NCBI RefSeq assembly: GCF_018881855.1
Contig: NZ_JACVPN010000001.1
Location: 682,001 to 746,000, forward strand
Direction: 5' to 3'
Source of the DNA: Polynucleobacter sp. MWH-Berg-3C6
Lineage (GTDB): Bacteria; Pseudomonadota; Gammaproteobacteria; Burkholderiales; Burkholderiaceae
Length of the DNA: 64,000 nucleotides
The notes below the pieces were generated by a model. It was given only the letters and a program-made list of their open reading frames with translations. It was not told the DNA's origin and searched no databases. Numbering within the stretch: the first letter of the stretch is position 1; every line of letters begins with the position of its first letter. Positions 62,660 to 64,000 of the stretch are shown here, in pieces. A program made the translations under genes and the position numbers.

Positions 62660-63544
62660 ATGCGCTCACTACTTCCTACCTCTGTACAGATCCCTAAAGT
62701 ACTGACGATTGCTGGCTCAGACAGCGGTGGCGGGGCGGGGCTTCAGGCTGACCTGAAGGTCATCACCGCCCTTGGGGCTTATGCGATGTCGGTCATCACT
62801 GCCATCACAGCTCAAAACACCCTAGGAGTCACGCGCATTCAGGATGTGGATCTAGATGTTGTGGAGGCCCAGATTGATGCAGTCTTAGTAGATATCGGGG
62901 CAGATATTGTCAAAATCGGAATGCTGGCTAGCCCAGAAATTGTTCGAACTGTAGCCCAATCATTATCTCGTCATGGGGTAAAGCGGATAGTACTTGACCC
63001 CGTCTTGCGAGCCACTTCAGGTGCAAGTCTTGGTGGTGATGACACAGCTCAAGCCATGATTGCCGAATTATTTCCGATGGCAATATTGATTACGCCAAAT
63101 ATGGATGAGGCATCCTTATTGTTAGGTCGCGACATTTTAGGTCCAGACGATTTCAAGCTTGCTGCACAACAGTTGCTGGATATGGGGCCGCAGGCCGTCT
63201 TGATTAAGGGCGGTCATCTTGATGCAACTCACACTCAAATCACTGATTTTCTGATGTGGAAAACCATTGAAGATGGATTAGAGGTGGTGCAGTCAAAAGA
63301 ATTCAAACACTATCGTGTGAATACTTCCAATACCCATGGCACAGGTTGCTCTTTAGCTTCCGCAATAGCCACTTATTTGGCTGGAGGTCATGATTTAAGT
63401 CATGCAGTAGCAAAAGCAATTGCTTACGTAGAAGCGGGCTTAGAAGCGGGTTGTTTCTTAAGTATTGGCGAGGGTCCTGGGCCCTTGTGGCATATGCATG
63501 ATTTCTATCCAACAGCTTTGTTGGACGAAAAAGGGAATTACTAA
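62660..63544 (+). CDS. thiD: Hydroxymethylpyrimidine/phosphomethylpyrimidine kinase
   Basis: 294-residue ribokinase-fold kinase that phosphorylates HMP and HMP-P for thiamine synthesis. Substrate-binding TIAGSDSGGGAGLQADLK (about 16-33), ILDPVLRATSG (about 110-120), GGHLDAT and the catalytic Asp region NTHGTGCSLASAIATYLAGG (about 226-245). The C-terminal extension (about 265-294) is longer than a minimal ThiD but shows no other domain. Convergent with thiE. No TPP riboswitch is present upstream, only the tRNA. Confidence 0.94.
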   Translation: MRSLLPTSVQIPKVLTIAGSDSGGGAGLQADLKVITALGAYAMSVITAITAQNTLGVTRIQDVDLDVVEAQIDAVLVDIGADIVKIGMLASPEIVRTVAQSLSRHGVKRIVLDPVLRATSGASLGGDDTAQAMIAELFPMAILITPNMDEASLLLGRDILGPDDFKLAAQQLLDMGPQAVLIKGGHLDATHTQITDFLMWKTIEDGLEVVQSKEFKHYRVNTSNTHGTGCSLASAIATYLAGGHDLSHAVAKAIAYVEAGLEAGCFLSIGEGPGPLWHMHDFYPTALLDEKGNY

Positions 63545-63566
63545 GAGTTTTCTGGGCGCTTACAAG

Positions 63567-64000
63567 CTATTGCATTAATTCTTGTAAATGTTTGATCGCA
63601 GCTTTTGGATCTTTGGCTTGCGTTATAGCCCTTACAACCGCTACTGAGCCAACACCACTTTTAGAAACAGCACGAATACTGTCCTGATCAATTCCACCAA
63701 TGGCCACCAAGGGATAGTGGCTCATGAGTTTGGCGTATTGATATAAGCGACCCAAACCTTGTGGCGCAGTAGGCATCACTTTTAAGTTTGTGGGGAAGAC
63801 TGCTCCCATCGCAATATAACTGGGGCAAAAGCGATCTACATAAGCCATCTCTGCGTAACCATGAGTGCTTAAACCCAAACGCAAACCAGCCACACGAATT
63901 TCATCTAAATTGGCAGTTGCGATATCTTCTTGACCAAGGTGGACGCCATAGGCGCCAGCTTCAATGGCTTGCTCCCAATAATCATTGATAAAGAGCAGAG
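63567..64000 (-). CDS. thiE: Thiamine-phosphate synthase, partial (N-terminus beyond window)
   Basis: About 144 C-terminal residues, continuing past the window end. TIM-barrel thiazole-phosphate/HMP-PP coupling enzyme: LFINDYWEQAIEAGAYGVHLGQEDI, LGLSTHGYAEM, YIAMGAVFPTN, then VAIGGIDQDSI and VGSVAVVRAI. Internal ATGs give shorter frames, but the homology extends to the window edge, so the real start lies outside. Convergent with thiD 23 bp away. Thiamine synthesis genes therefore continue beyond the window. Confidence 0.93.
   Translation of the reverse strand, partial: LLFINDYWEQAIEAGAYGVHLGQEDIATANLDEIRVAGLRLGLSTHGYAEMAYVDRFCPSYIAMGAVFPTNLKVMPTAPQGLGRLYQYAKLMSHYPLVAIGGIDQDSIRAVSKSGVGSVAVVRAITQAKDPKAAIKHLQELMQ

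Overview
The window looks like a chromosomal segment of a small-genome betaproteobacterium of the Burkholderiaceae, most like Polynucleobacter. The reasons are moderate GC, the block thrS-infC-rpmI-rplT-pheS-pheT-ihfA-merR, the odhA/odhB/lpdA order followed by zapE, a BamC-type lipoprotein after dapA, a phasin gene, and a Bug-family (TctC) binding protein. The genus is inferred from gene order and protein similarity recalled from memory; no search was run. Genes are densely packed, with many 1-4 bp overlaps, and no insertion sequence, prophage or CRISPR array was seen.

Layout. 1-8.2 kb: partial glutaryl-CoA dehydrogenase, a VUT/YhhQ queuosine-precursor transporter, a YbiT-type ABC-F ATPase, a minus-strand run (ETF-ubiquinone oxidoreductase, GloA, FemAB/GNAT-like protein, DUF1289), and the two subunits of a 3-oxoacid CoA-transferase. 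8.2-12.2 kb: an unusual CDF metal transporter fused to an alpha/beta hydrolase, then relA. 12.2-20 kb: tRNA-Val, the translation block, ihfA and a MerR regulator, tRNA-Pro and a thioesterase. 20-31 kb: an H-NS-like gene behind a very AT-rich leader, an HTH/pseudo-receiver regulator, the 2-oxoglutarate dehydrogenase operon behind a structured leader, zapE, a PHP phosphoesterase, trpS and a methyltransferase. 31-46 kb: dapA-bamC, a small Ala/Pro lipoprotein, roxA, an acidic SlyD-like PPIase, cysE, trmJ, suhB, lpxH-ppiB-TPR lipoprotein, cysS-alkA-accA-tilS and lysC.

46-64 kb is the more accessory part. It holds tRNA-Ser and a phasin, then a five-gene minus-strand catabolic cluster (Bug protein, acyl-CoA ligase, citryl-CoA-lyase-like enzyme, two SDRs) of unknown substrate. 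Next comes a six-gene plus-strand run that opens with a 59-residue HTH/zinc-knuckle protein behind a repeat-rich operator, followed by a small exported protein, a zinc-ribbon/Smr protein and a YqjD-YqjE-YqjK envelope trio. After that are an adenine-salvage pair (apt and a nucleosidase-like gene, head to head 2 bp apart), fadD, an IlvD/Edd dehydratase, a MetA-type outer-membrane protein with an inner-membrane partner, a U32 tRNA-hydroxylation protein, an exported alpha/beta hydrolase, tRNA-Asn, thiD and a partial thiE.

The best candidates for undescribed biology are the CDF-hydrolase fusion with its start-codon hairpin, the 51.9-53.9 kb small-HTH operon, and the citryl-CoA-lyase-like cluster. 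The longest stretch without a gene is 21624-21922 (299 bases), which holds the odhA leader.
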